From: Rhodococcus sp. 06-235-1A
Lineage (GTDB): Bacteria; Actinomycetota; Actinomycetes; Mycobacteriales; Mycobacteriaceae
Length of the DNA stretch: 64,000 bases
Direction of reading: 5' to 3'
NCBI RefSeq assembly: GCF_002258785.1
Contig: NZ_NOYI01000027.1
Location: forward strand, 310,001 to 374,000
The stretch's first letter is position 1, and each line of letters begins with the position of its first letter. Positions 50,672 through 58,595 of this stretch are shown piece by piece. A program made the position numbers and the translations under genes. The notes under the pieces are model-generated. The model searched no databases. It was given only the letters and a program-made list of their open reading frames with translations, and was not told where the DNA came from.

Positions 50672-51802
50672 TCACAGGACGCGCTTGACCACCCGATCAC
50701 CGCCCGCAGCCTTGGCCTCGTACATCATCGAATCTGCCACCCGGGTGGCGCGCGTGACGATGTCGAAGTCCTGGTCCCATACCGCCGAATCCCAGTACAC
50801 GATTGCGGCCCCGATGCTCACCGTCACCGAGACCGCGTCCGCCGGGTCTCGCAGCGCTTTGCGCACTCCGTGGATCAGCGCGTCGACGTGCAATCTCGAC
50901 GTCGACACCACCGCGAGGTACTCCTCACCGCCTGTGCGGGCGAGCACTCCGTAGTCGCCGACATAGGCACCGAGCCGCTCGGCGATGCGCACGATGACGG
51001 CGTCTCCCTCCTCGTGCCCGAATTCGTCGTTGACGGCTTTGAAGCGGTCGATGTCGACCACCAAGACCGCCAAACACCGGTTCTCTTCGCGTCCCAGCAC
51101 CCGCACGTCGTCCACCGACGCATCGAGACCGCGGCGATTGAGCAGGCCGGTCAGCGGATCTATCAACGAACTGCGGGCGTCGTCGGTCAGCACGCTCACG
51201 AGCAGGTGGGATGTGAGCGGCACACCCGCGATCGCGAGCAGCACCACGTCGGTCCGAAAGATCAGCGAGGCGATGCCCACCTCGCCCGTGTGGTGGGTCA
51301 CGGCAGCGGCAGCCACCGTGCACGCCGTCGCGAAGACCAGGTGAGCCACCAGCCAGCGCGAGCTGAGGAAGAAGGTGAAGAAGGTGCCGATCACCGCGAA
51401 CAGTGCGCAGGTGAGAATCGCGTCCGCTACCGGGTTGATCAACAATGTCGATGCCGTTCCCAGATCGGCGAACACCGCGAAGGCCACCACGCCGAGGTGA
51501 CCGGGGAACGGCCTGGTGACCCACGCTGCACCGACAGCCACGACCGCGACGACCAGGAAAGCCTTCCACCCCAGTGCCACGGCGCTCCGGGAGGCGTCCG
51601 CAGAGAAGAGTGAGATCACTGCCAGTGCGCCGAAGTTGAGCGTCAGGAACGCCAGGACCCATCGGATGAGCCTGCCCGTGGGCCGCGAGTTCTGGAAGTC
51701 CGCCATCCAGCGGTAGTCGAAGGGCCGAGTGAACCAGGCGCGCACCGCACCCGAAGCGCCCACAGCACCGCCGTCACGACGATGCTGCGGCTGTGGATCC
51801 AC
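50672..51802 (-). CDS. membrane GGDEF diguanylate cyclase
   Basis: The protein (376 residues from the chosen GTG) has about six to seven helices (MASE-like sensor, about 45-210) and a C-terminal GGDEF domain with the variant active site RTGGEEYLAV; DIDRFKAVNDEFGHEEGD and DPLTGLLNRRGLD are typical. GGEEF-type sites are active. The usual inhibitory RxxD site is not visible upstream of the motif. The gene begins 5 nt after the menB stop, so it is probably cotranscribed. The start is uncertain: further GTGs and an ATG lie within the next 35 codons. Confidence 0.88.
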   Translation of the reverse strand: MDPQPQHRRDGGAVGASGAVRAWFTRPFDYRWMADFQNSRPTGRLIRWVLAFLTLNFGALAVISLFSADASRSAVALGWKAFLVVAVVAVGAAWVTRPFPGHLGVVAFAVFADLGTASTLLINPVADAILTCALFAVIGTFFTFFLSSRWLVAHLVFATACTVAAAAVTHHTGEVGIASLIFRTDVVLLAIAGVPLTSHLLVSVLTDDARSSLIDPLTGLLNRRGLDASVDDVRVLGREENRCLAVLVVDIDRFKAVNDEFGHEEGDAVIVRIAERLGAYVGDYGVLARTGGEEYLAVVSTSRLHVDALIHGVRKALRDPADAVSVTVSIGAAIVYWDSAVWDQDFDIVTRATRVADSMMYEAKAAGGDRVVKRVL

Positions 51803-51807
51803 GCGGG

Positions 51808-52701
51808 TCAGAAATATCGGGGGAACGGCGACCAATCGGGCTCGCGCTTGTCCAGGAAGGCGTCGCGCCCCTCCACGGCCTCGTCGGTCATATAGGCCAG
51901 TCGGGTCGCTTCACCGGCGAACAGTTGCTGGCCCACCAGGCCGTCGTCCTGCAAATTGAAGGCGTACTTCAACATTCGTTGGGCCTGCGGCGATTTCGCG
52001 TTGATCTTCGCGGCCCACTCGATGGCCGTGTTCTCGAGTTCGGCGTGATCGACCACTTTGTTCACTGCGCCCATCCGGTGCATCTCCTCGGCCGAGTACG
52101 TCTCGCCGAGAAAGAATATCTCTCGGGCGAACTTCTGACCGACCATCTTGGCCAGATATGCGCTGCCGTAACCACCGTCGAAGCTGCCGACGTCTGCGTC
52201 GGTCTGCTTGAATCGCGCATGCTCGCGGCTTGCCAGCGTCAGATCGCACACCACGTGCAGGCTGTGACCGCCGCCCGCTGCCCACCCGTTGACCAGACAG
52301 ATGACCACCTTGGGCATGAACCGAATCAGGCGTTGCACCTCGAGGATGTGCAGGCGTCCGGCGCGAGCTCTGTCGACGGTATCGGCGGTTTCGCCGTCCG
52401 CGTACTGGTAGCCGCTGCGGCCGCGAATGCGCTGATCGCCACCGGAACAGAACGCCCAGCCGCCGTCCTTGCTGCTCGGTCCGTTGCCGGTGAGCAACAC
52501 GGTTCCCACATCGGAGCTCACTCGAGCGTGTTCGAGTGCGCGGTAGAGCTCGTCGACGGTGTGCGGCCGGAAAGCGTTGCGAATCTCCGGTCGGTCGAAC
52601 GCCACTCGCACGGTCGCGTCGGACACGTGGCGGTGATACGTGATGTCGGTCAGATCCTCGAAGCCGGGAACGGGGCGCCACAGTGCGGGAGTGAAGGTCA
52701 C
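51808..52701 (-). CDS. menB: 1,4-dihydroxy-2-naphthoyl-CoA synthase
   Basis: The 297-residue crotonase-fold enzyme closes the second ring of DHNA-CoA. Typical MenB segments are AFCSGGDQRIRGRSGY, GWAAGGGHSLHVVCDL and DVGSFDGGYGSAYLAKMVG, and the C-terminus FLDKREPDWSPFPRYF. The GTG lies 7 nt after TAAGCT, the leaderless spacing. It is divergent from the hotdog-menC pair and is followed by the diguanylate cyclase gene. Confidence 0.96.
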   Translation of the reverse strand: MTFTPALWRPVPGFEDLTDITYHRHVSDATVRVAFDRPEIRNAFRPHTVDELYRALEHARVSSDVGTVLLTGNGPSSKDGGWAFCSGGDQRIRGRSGYQYADGETADTVDRARAGRLHILEVQRLIRFMPKVVICLVNGWAAGGGHSLHVVCDLTLASREHARFKQTDADVGSFDGGYGSAYLAKMVGQKFAREIFFLGETYSAEEMHRMGAVNKVVDHAELENTAIEWAAKINAKSPQAQRMLKYAFNLQDDGLVGQQLFAGEATRLAYMTDEAVEGRDAFLDKREPDWSPFPRYF

Positions 52702-52769
52702 GGGCGCCAGCTTAACGGTGGCCGGGGCCTCGGTCCGGGCCGACCGGTCGGTGCAGCTAGCGTGCAGTC
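52702..52769. promoter_or_regulatory. bidirectional leaderless promoter region between menB and the hotdog-menC pair
   Basis: The 68-nt gap holds a TANNNT hexamer for each side: TAAGCT (minus strand, 52714-52709) lies 7 nt before the menB GTG, and TAGCGT (52758-52763) lies 6 nt before the hotdog ATG. Divergent men genes would thus be driven from one short region. No palindrome is obvious. Confidence 0.6.
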
Positions 52770-53414
52770 ATGACCGATCCGATCGAGCTCGACCGAGATT
52801 CCGACCCCGAATACGACCACCACGGGGGCTTCCCGCGCTTCGTACCGGCGAAGGTGGGGCCCGAGTACGGGCAGCTGCTCGAGGCGCTGCGCACGGTGCA
52901 GGACCTTGCGGTGTCCACCTCGTTGCCGGCCGAGGTGACCGAGGCAGCTGCGGACAAGGCCAGGGAACTGATCGAGCTGTTGACTCCACACGTGGTGGCC
53001 GAGGGTCGCCAGACCGCAGGGCGCGTTCCTCGGCTGCCCGGTCGTGGCTCACTGCTGTTGCTGCCGTGGATCATCGAGAAGATCGACGCCGAGGGCGTGC
53101 GCAGCAGAGGCATGTTCCGTCGCTTCCATCTCGGTGGCAACTCCGCCGCGCACGGCGGCACACTGCCGCTGCTGTTCGACGACCTGTTCGGCCTGATCCA
53201 ACACGCCTACGGCAGGCCCATCAGCCGGACGGCGTACCTGCACATCAACTACCGCAAGGTGACGCCGCTGAACACCGAGCTGGTCGTCGAGGGGGCGGTG
53301 GATCGGGTCGAGGGACGCAAGACGTTCATCAACGCTCGGCTCACGGATCTGGACGGCAACCTGTTGGCCGACTGCGAGGCGTTGATGGTGCAGTTGCTCC
53401 CGGGGCAGCAGTGA
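52770..53414 (+). CDS. PaaI-like hotdog thioesterase, candidate DHNA-CoA thioesterase
   Basis: The 214-residue protein has an acidic N-terminal half and a hotdog domain with GGNSAAHGGTLPLLFDDLFG and LHINYRKVTPLNTEL, the PaaI/4HBT pattern. It is divergent from menB and its stop overlaps the menC start by 4 nt (GTGA). This context makes it a candidate for releasing DHNA from DHNA-CoA, a step whose enzyme is poorly defined in actinomycetes. Motif resemblance gives thioesterase; substrate is inference from position. Confidence 0.8.
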   Translation: MTDPIELDRDSDPEYDHHGGFPRFVPAKVGPEYGQLLEALRTVQDLAVSTSLPAEVTEAAADKARELIELLTPHVVAEGRQTAGRVPRLPGRGSLLLLPWIIEKIDAEGVRSRGMFRRFHLGGNSAAHGGTLPLLFDDLFGLIQHAYGRPISRTAYLHINYRKVTPLNTELVVEGAVDRVEGRKTFINARLTDLDGNLLADCEALMVQLLPGQQ

Positions 53415-54382
53415 TCCCCCCGATCGACGATGTGCTCGACGGTGCACATGTGCTCTCGATGCCGATGCGGACCAAGTTTCGCGGCATCACCACCCGCGAG
53501 GTGATGCTCGTTCACGGACCGGCCGGATGGGGTGAGTTCTCGCCGTTCCCCGAATACGACGACGTCGAGTCCGCTCCGTGGTTGGCGTCGGCGATCGAAG
53601 CCGCGTGGGACGGACCGCCGAGCCCGCTGCGTCGACGCATCCCGGTGAACGCGACGGTTCCCGCGGTGTCGGCCTCGGACGTGGCGTCCGTGTTGAGCCG
53701 GTTTCCTGGGGCCGAGACCGCCAAAGTGAAGGTGGCCGAGAAGGGGCAGACCCTCGCCGACGACGTCGCCCGGGTGCGCGCGGTCCGTGAACTGGTTCCG
53801 CGGGTTCGCGTCGATGCCAACGGCGGCTGGACCGTCGACGAGGCGGTTGCTGCGCTGAAGGCTCTGACCGCCGACGGTCCCCTCGAGTACGCCGAGCAGC
53901 CGTGCGCGTCGGTGCCCGAGTTGGTCGAAGTTCGGCGTCGGTCTCCGGGGGTGCGAGTGGCCGCCGACGAGAGCATTCGCCGAGCCGAGGACCCGATGAA
54001 GGTCGTTCGCGCAGGCGGAGCCGACATCGCGGTGCTCAAAGTCGCGCCTCTCGGCGGGATGCGGGCACTGCTCGAACTGGCAGGCGAGCTGGGGGAGTAC
54101 GGGGTGCCGGTGGTGGTGTCGAGCGCGCTCGATTCGGCGGTCGGCATCTCGTCGGGGCTGGCCGCGGCCGCGGCGCTGCCGCATCTCGAATTCGCCTGTG
54201 GACTGGGAACGGGTGCATTGTTCGTCCGAGATGTCGCCCCGGCACTGGAAGTGGTCGACGGAACGTACCCGGCCGAGACCGCCGAACCCGACCCGCAGGC
54301 GCTGATCGAGCTCGATGCCGACGCCGATCGCACGCAGTGGTGGATCGAACGGGTTCGGCGCTGCCACGCCCTTCTGCGGTAG
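53411..54382 (+). CDS. menC: o-succinylbenzoate synthase
   Basis: The 323-residue enolase-superfamily enzyme dehydrates SHCHC to OSB. Active-site markers are KVKVAEKG (KxK), RVDANGGWTVDEA, LEYAEQPCAS, VAADESIRR and the opposing lysine in AVLKVAPLGG. GTG start overlaps the hotdog gene's stop. It lies on the plus strand like menD, which is 6 kb away, and opposite to menB/menE. Confidence 0.95.
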   Translation: MIPPIDDVLDGAHVLSMPMRTKFRGITTREVMLVHGPAGWGEFSPFPEYDDVESAPWLASAIEAAWDGPPSPLRRRIPVNATVPAVSASDVASVLSRFPGAETAKVKVAEKGQTLADDVARVRAVRELVPRVRVDANGGWTVDEAVAALKALTADGPLEYAEQPCASVPELVEVRRRSPGVRVAADESIRRAEDPMKVVRAGGADIAVLKVAPLGGMRALLELAGELGEYGVPVVVSSALDSAVGISSGLAAAAALPHLEFACGLGTGALFVRDVAPALEVVDGTYPAETAEPDPQALIELDADADRTQWWIERVRRCHALLR

Positions 54383-54434
54383 TCTTGCGCGCGGTCCGCG
54401 TTGGGCCGTAGACACATCTGGGAGGAAACTCGAA

Positions 54435-54878
54435 GTGGTTGCTGCACTCAAGGATTCACTGCTCGACGAGTCGAAGGCCGACGCTCTGCGCGCCGATGTC
54501 CTGGCACTGATCGACGCCGAGGTCGCGGACAAGAAGGGCGCGAGCGGCCTCGCGGTCAAGGGAGGATACGGCGCAGTGAAGAAGGTCGGGCCGTCGTACA
54601 TCGACAGCGCGGTCTCGGCTCTGTGGCCCGATTTCGTGGACAAGCTCGACCCGTTCTGGCAGTCGTACAACGCAGCCCCGCAGGGCACGTTCGGTCAGTA
54701 CCTCGTCGCCAACGGTGACGCCGCGTCCGACGCGCTGCTCTCGGTCACCGATGCGCGCATCGAGGAGACCGACAAGTCCGTCGTCAAGAAGTTCTACGGC
54801 AGCCTGCGTGGCTCGGCGAAGAAGAACGTCACCGAGGCGCTGCCGCGCGTGGGTGACCTGGTCGCCAAGCACGCCTGA
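54435..54878 (+). CDS. DUF6918-like cytosolic protein
   Basis: The 147-residue helical protein has KKGASGLAVKGGYGAVKKVGPSYI, ALWPDFVDKLDPFWQSY and SDALLSVTDARIEE, resembling the actinobacterial DUF6918 family of unknown function. A strong ribosome-binding site (GGAGG, 10 nt before the GTG) fixes the start. It follows menC by 52 nt and is closed by a strong hairpin. Role unknown. Confidence 0.8.
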   Translation: MVAALKDSLLDESKADALRADVLALIDAEVADKKGASGLAVKGGYGAVKKVGPSYIDSAVSALWPDFVDKLDPFWQSYNAAPQGTFGQYLVANGDAASDALLSVTDARIEETDKSVVKKFYGSLRGSAKKNVTEALPRVGDLVAKHA

Positions 54879-54888
54879 GCGGCTTCGC

Positions 54889-54938
54889 CGCATGTGAGTG
54901 GAAATTCGTAGCAGGCTACGAATTTCCGTTCACATGCG
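54889..54938. terminator. bidirectional terminator between convergent genes
   Basis: Two 23-nt arms (54889-54911 and 54916-54938) are reverse complements except for two positions, around the loop CAGG. The stem contains GGAAATTCGTAG and CTACGAATTTCC. It lies 10 nt after the DUF6918 stop and overlaps the DUF2252 stop codon on the other strand, so it can serve both. It is the best terminator in the window. Confidence 0.85.
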
Positions 54939-56327
54939 CGTAGCGCTCAATCGCTCCCAATCGGCCTCGGTCTGATCGGCGTACAGCCGCGCGAAGCGGC
55001 ACAGCGCGACGTCGAGCTCATCGGAATCGCCCGTGTATCCCGCGATCATCGACGCGCCGCTCGTGCGCGCATGTCCCTTGGCCAGTAGCCGGCCCACCAC
55101 CCGTGCGTAGTCGACCAGAGCCGGCGCGTCGATCGACGACAGATCGATCGTGCCCTTCATGTTGCGAAATTGCCGCACGTAGTACTGCCGGCCGGCGATG
55201 GTGGTCCACCCCAGCAGCGGATCGCTGACGGTCTGCAAATCCTGCTGATATTCGACGACGCGTTGCCCCTGGTGATCGTGCCAGGCCGATTCTCCGTGCA
55301 CGTAGGGCGCGAGCACCGACCGTCTGGCCTGCTTGAGCTGCAGAAACACCACATCGTCCTCGCTGGTGCCCTCGAGTAGCGCCACGTACGCCCGCAGCCC
55401 GACACTGCCGACGCCGACGACGCGATGCGCCACGTCGATCAGCGTGTATCCCCCGAGCACCCGACGCCAATGCGGGGTGAGCGTGAGCAGATATTCGTCC
55501 AGCCCGACGGCGAGGAGCTCTTCGTCCTTCGCCGAGATGCGCGTGGTGATCGGCGGCTCCTCGACGATCCTGCGCTTGCCCTCGTGCTCCTCGGTGAAGC
55601 GCGGCAACACACGGTCACTGGTGCGTCGACGCGCCTTCTTGGTGGCGCGTTTGATCTCCTTGCGCAACGACCCCGCAGTGGCGTCGCGCTGCAGCTTCTC
55701 CGCCGTCAGGCGTTGGAACGATCGCGACATCAGCGGCTCGTCCGCCAGCCTGGCCACCTCGATCCGATACGAGGACACACAGGCGGCGACGGCATCGCGG
55801 CACTGATCCTCGCTGCGTCCGTTCTGCCGCCCGGCCACCCAGATGCTCGCGGCGAGGCGTCGGAGATCCCATTCCCAGGCTCCGGGGTGTGCCTCGTCGA
55901 AGTCGTTGAGGTCGATCACGAGATCGCGCTCCGGCGATGCGTAGAACCCGAAGTTGCCGAGGTGAGCGTCGCCGCTGATCACCGGATTGATCCCGGTCGA
56001 GGGCAGCATCGCCACGTCCCGAGCCATGACGATGGCCGTGCCGCGCAGAAAGCCGTAGGGAGACTCGACCATTCGCTCGAGGCGGGTGGGGATCAGCCAT
56101 TCGATGCGGCCCTGGTGCGAGTAGTCGATCTGCTTGACCGGGTCGGGTCGGTCCGGTGGCGCTGCCCAGTCGCCGAGGGACGCGATCGGTACCTTCTCGC
56201 GCAACCGTCGACCCAGCTCGTAGCGTTCGGCGCGGGGGAGGGGACGGGCGCGCAACGAGGCATACGACGCGCCGTCGACCTGTGGAGAGTCGGTGACGAC
56301 GGTGTGACCTTTTCCGGAGCCGGACAT
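54930..56327 (-). CDS. DUF2252 family protein (kinase-like fold)
   Basis: The 465-residue protein shows RLERMVESPYGFLRGTAIVMA, NPVISGDAHLGNFGFYAS and LNDFDEAHPGAWEWDLRRLA, which match DUF2252, a family related to protein-kinase-like phosphotransferases by its GDAHLGNFG and DFDE loops. Substrate unknown. A TANNNT hexamer (TAGTGT) lies 8 nt before the ATG, close to leaderless spacing. Its stop codon lies in the hairpin shared with the DUF6918 gene. Confidence 0.87.
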   Translation of the reverse strand: MSGSGKGHTVVTDSPQVDGASYASLRARPLPRAERYELGRRLREKVPIASLGDWAAPPDRPDPVKQIDYSHQGRIEWLIPTRLERMVESPYGFLRGTAIVMARDVAMLPSTGINPVISGDAHLGNFGFYASPERDLVIDLNDFDEAHPGAWEWDLRRLAASIWVAGRQNGRSEDQCRDAVAACVSSYRIEVARLADEPLMSRSFQRLTAEKLQRDATAGSLRKEIKRATKKARRRTSDRVLPRFTEEHEGKRRIVEEPPITTRISAKDEELLAVGLDEYLLTLTPHWRRVLGGYTLIDVAHRVVGVGSVGLRAYVALLEGTSEDDVVFLQLKQARRSVLAPYVHGESAWHDHQGQRVVEYQQDLQTVSDPLLGWTTIAGRQYYVRQFRNMKGTIDLSSIDAPALVDYARVVGRLLAKGHARTSGASMIAGYTGDSDELDVALCRFARLYADQTEADWERLSATRM

Positions 56328-56349
56328 GTGAGATCACACTAATCGAGCA

Positions 56350-57216
56350 CTACGGGGCGGCTTTACCGAACTTCCAGTATCCGGTGAAGCTGATGTTGGA
56401 CTTGGGCACTGCGCGATCGTTCACCAAATATCTGCGCAGTCCTGTCGCCAACCCTTGTTCGCCCGCCACGTAGACGAACGGGGCCCTCTCGGGAAGCTCG
56501 GCCTTCTGTACGGCGGCGAGTGCGGCGTCACCGGGCTTGGCATGCGGATGGGGGCGTACCACCCAGTGCAGCGCGACACCCGGCGGCACCTCCTGGGGCT
56601 GGATATCGGCCTCGGACGCCACCTCGATGAAGGCGACGGCCCGTAGATCCTCCGGTGACGATCGCAGAATTCCGAGAACAGCCGGAGCTGCACTCTCGTC
56701 GCCGACGACCAGCTGCCACGAGGCTTCGGTGGACGGGTTGTAGATGCGCCCTTCGTCGAAGATCGCGACGCGGTCGCCTGGAGCGGCCTTCTGGGCCCAC
56801 GCCGACGCCGGACCCGCATGACCGTCGTGTTCGGTACCGTTTTCATGGGTCGTTCCGCGGGCTCCACTCCCGTGCACCACGAAGTCGACGTCCATTTCCG
56901 GACCGTCTCCGTGCACACCGTGGCCCGCAGACCGGAAGTTGCGGATGGTGTAGTTCCGGACGACCGGCTTGGTGTCCTTGGAGAAGGTCAGGTACTGCGC
57001 GTACCACAGCAGCGAGGTTGCGCTCGGTATACGCGGTTCGGTCTGGCCCGGTTGCGGAAGGAACAGGCGAAACCAGTGGTCGTAGCCCATGTATCGGAAG
57101 GTCGAGAGCGAGTCGCCGCCCAGGGTGACTCGAACGAAGCCGGGACTGATCGACTCGGCTGCCAGAACGCGCAGACGGTAGAACGCCGGATGCTCGGGTT
57201 TGAGATATTTCGCCAT
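56350..57216 (-). CDS. siderophore-interacting FAD protein (ferric-siderophore reductase type)
   Basis: The 288-residue protein has the FAD-binding RNYTIRNF motif and the C-terminal region LVVGDESAAPAV, PFVYVAGEQGLATGLRRYLV and SFTGYWKFGKAAP of the SIP family, which reduces iron in siderophores with NAD(P)H in the cytoplasm. A His/Gly-rich insert (GHGVHGDGPEMD) is normal. An iron-box-like sequence with a TANNNT hexamer lies just before the ATG (MAKYLKPEHP), so iron repression is likely. Confidence 0.9.
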   Translation of the reverse strand: MAKYLKPEHPAFYRLRVLAAESISPGFVRVTLGGDSLSTFRYMGYDHWFRLFLPQPGQTEPRIPSATSLLWYAQYLTFSKDTKPVVRNYTIRNFRSAGHGVHGDGPEMDVDFVVHGSGARGTTHENGTEHDGHAGPASAWAQKAAPGDRVAIFDEGRIYNPSTEASWQLVVGDESAAPAVLGILRSSPEDLRAVAFIEVASEADIQPQEVPPGVALHWVVRPHPHAKPGDAALAAVQKAELPERAPFVYVAGEQGLATGLRRYLVNDRAVPKSNISFTGYWKFGKAAP

Positions 57217-57221
57217 TCCCG

Positions 57222-57240
57222 AGAGGTTAGTACACCCTAA
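57222..57240 (-). promoter_or_regulatory. IdeR/DtxR-like iron box at the siderophore-interacting protein promoter
   Basis: The minus-strand sequence TTAGGGTGTACTAACCTCT matches the 19-bp IdeR consensus at 13 positions. TAACCT inside it (57229-57224) is a TANNNT hexamer exactly 7 nt before the ATG, so the box covers the promoter of a likely leaderless transcript. IdeR with iron bound would then block transcription. The match is moderate, so binding needs testing. Confidence 0.65.
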
Positions 57241-57290
57241 GTCGCAATGGTTGTGCGTCGATCCTCGCAAACCGCCCTCTGCGACGCCCG

Positions 57291-57356
57291 AGCGGCGCAC
57301 AATCGAGGACGGCAGATCCTGGTCGGGACGAGTCCGAGAGTCGAGAATTCGATGAA
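57291..57356 (+). repeat. duplicated leader, copy A
   Basis: The 66 nt before and at the start of the first exported-protein gene recur at 58320-58384 with one indel and about a dozen changes. The core GGTCGGGACGAGTCCG is identical in both, as are the edges AGCGGCGCACA and ATTCGATGAAGA. UCGGG and UCCGA in the core could form a short stem. It may be a conserved 5' UTR element or a by-product of gene duplication. Confidence 0.75.
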
Positions 57357-58065
57357 GACGCAAGGTCGATTGTTCAGCGTTGCCCTGATGTGTTCCGCTG
57401 CGACGGCGATGAGCCCGGCCATCGCCGTTGCCGCCGTAGACCCGATCGGCGCGATTGCGCAGTCGGGAAATCGCGTCACCGTTTCCGTCGGAAACGGAGA
57501 GGAGGACGTGCGTTGCGCGGCCAACGCGAAGCAGGGGTCGGAGGACCGCGCCTATTCGGCTGTGGAGACGGTCCCTGTGTACGGCACTGCGACACTGACA
57601 TTCGAGCTTGCGCTCGCCGGCGAGTACACCGTCTCGTGGGAGTGCTACCGGGATGCGACGTACGGAGCAGGATCCGCGACGGTCACCATCGCTCAGGATC
57701 TTCCTCGGGTGAGTGTTCTCGGACCCTTCGAGTTCTCGACCGGCTCGGCCGAGATCTTTGCCTCCGGGGTGCCAACCGCGCGACTGACGCAGGTCGGCCG
57801 CGACGTCACCTGGCGTGCGATCGCAGGCGACATCGATGTCCGTTGCCGCAGTCGAGTGTTCGACGGAACCGACCTCGTGACACAGACGCAGACCTACATC
57901 GTGCCCGCGCATGTGGCGGTGAATCTGACCGTCGTCGTTCCGGAAGACGGTGAGTACACCACCGACTGGACCTGCTTCACCCCGACGGCCACGTGGGGCA
58001 ACGAAGCGTCTGCGGTACCCATCTCGGTTCCCGGAAATGTGGTCCCGCAGTTCGGCTCCAGCTGA
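57352..58065 (+). CDS. exported protein with two repeated Cys-paired domains
   Basis: The 237-residue protein has a signal peptide (cleavage near AVA-AVDP) and two repeats of about 75 residues (about 40-113 and 150-225). Each has a DVRC motif and, about 40 residues later, GEYTxxWxC, so each probably folds as an Ig-like beta domain with one disulfide. I recognise no family. The ATG follows the leader element without a clear ribosome-binding site. It may be a cell-surface or secreted binding protein. Confidence 0.75.
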   Translation: MKTQGRLFSVALMCSAATAMSPAIAVAAVDPIGAIAQSGNRVTVSVGNGEEDVRCAANAKQGSEDRAYSAVETVPVYGTATLTFELALAGEYTVSWECYRDATYGAGSATVTIAQDLPRVSVLGPFEFSTGSAEIFASGVPTARLTQVGRDVTWRAIAGDIDVRCRSRVFDGTDLVTQTQTYIVPAHVAVNLTVVVPEDGEYTTDWTCFTPTATWGNEASAVPISVPGNVVPQFGSS

Positions 58066-58319
58066 GAATCGAACCCGAAGCCCGCAGTGCGGCAGCAGTA
58101 GTCGAACCGTTGCCGTGGTTCAGGTGTCGAGAGGCCGACACTGGTTCGCCCCGAGGGCGATCGTGGGCGATTCCGGTCTGTTCGCCCGGTCCGAACGGAC
58201 CTCGAATGGTTGAATTCCCGCAATTGAGGGAGTGTCGGTATTTAGTCATTCGTAGGGAAATCGAACACTACCGAAATCGAGCCGATTCCATTGTCGAAAT
58301 ATGGCCACAATTGTGTTCC

Positions 58320-58384
58320 AGCGGCGCACACTGAGGTCGGAACATCCTGGTCGGGACGAGTCCGCGAACCGAGTATTCGATGAA
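58320..58384 (+). repeat. duplicated leader, copy B
   Basis: This is the second copy of the leader at 57291-57356, one nucleotide shorter. It ends at an ATGAAGA, as does copy A, so the position relative to the coding start is conserved even though the following frame is short. Confidence 0.75.
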
Positions 58385-58517
58385 GAACATTCTTCGATCG
58401 TTCTCCGCTTCCCCGGCGTTCACTGCTGCCTTTGTGTCGGACCCCGGCTCGATTCCTTGTTCGAGGCAAAAGATTCCCTCTCGCCACCGCCACCACGATG
58501 TGCAGTCGAGGGGGTGA
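58380..58517 (+). pseudogene. remnant of an exported-protein gene
   Basis: A frame of 45 codons starts MKNILRSFSASPAFTAAF, has a weak signal-like start, then becomes arginine/histidine-rich and stops. The first about 45 nt resemble the start of the 57352 gene at DNA level (for example TCGAT followed by GTTC), which suggests a duplicated gene that has lost its body. It might instead be a real short leader peptide. Confidence 0.35.
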
Positions 58518-58595
58518 GTGCGTTCGGGTCGTGCCAGTTCAGCGCGACGCAACTCGTGCTGAGTCGATTGCAGCAATGAAGCTGGAGAACAGGTC

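Larger units (their letters stand above)
58066..58595 (+). other. 530-nt region between the two exported-protein genes, with no intact gene
   Basis: The first 200 nt hold nothing recognisable. From 58320 a second copy of the leader element appears, followed by a 45-codon open frame that looks like the start of a degraded exported-protein gene. The last 80 nt contain an ordinary region before the next ATG, with GGAGAACAGG as ribosome-binding site. The base composition is somewhat lower in GC than the surrounding genes. Confidence 0.6.

Noticed and set aside
57217-57912. Extension of the siderophore-interacting protein frame upstream
   Set aside because: It runs antisense through the exported-protein gene and over the promoter with the iron box. 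The family begins at MAKYLKPEHP.
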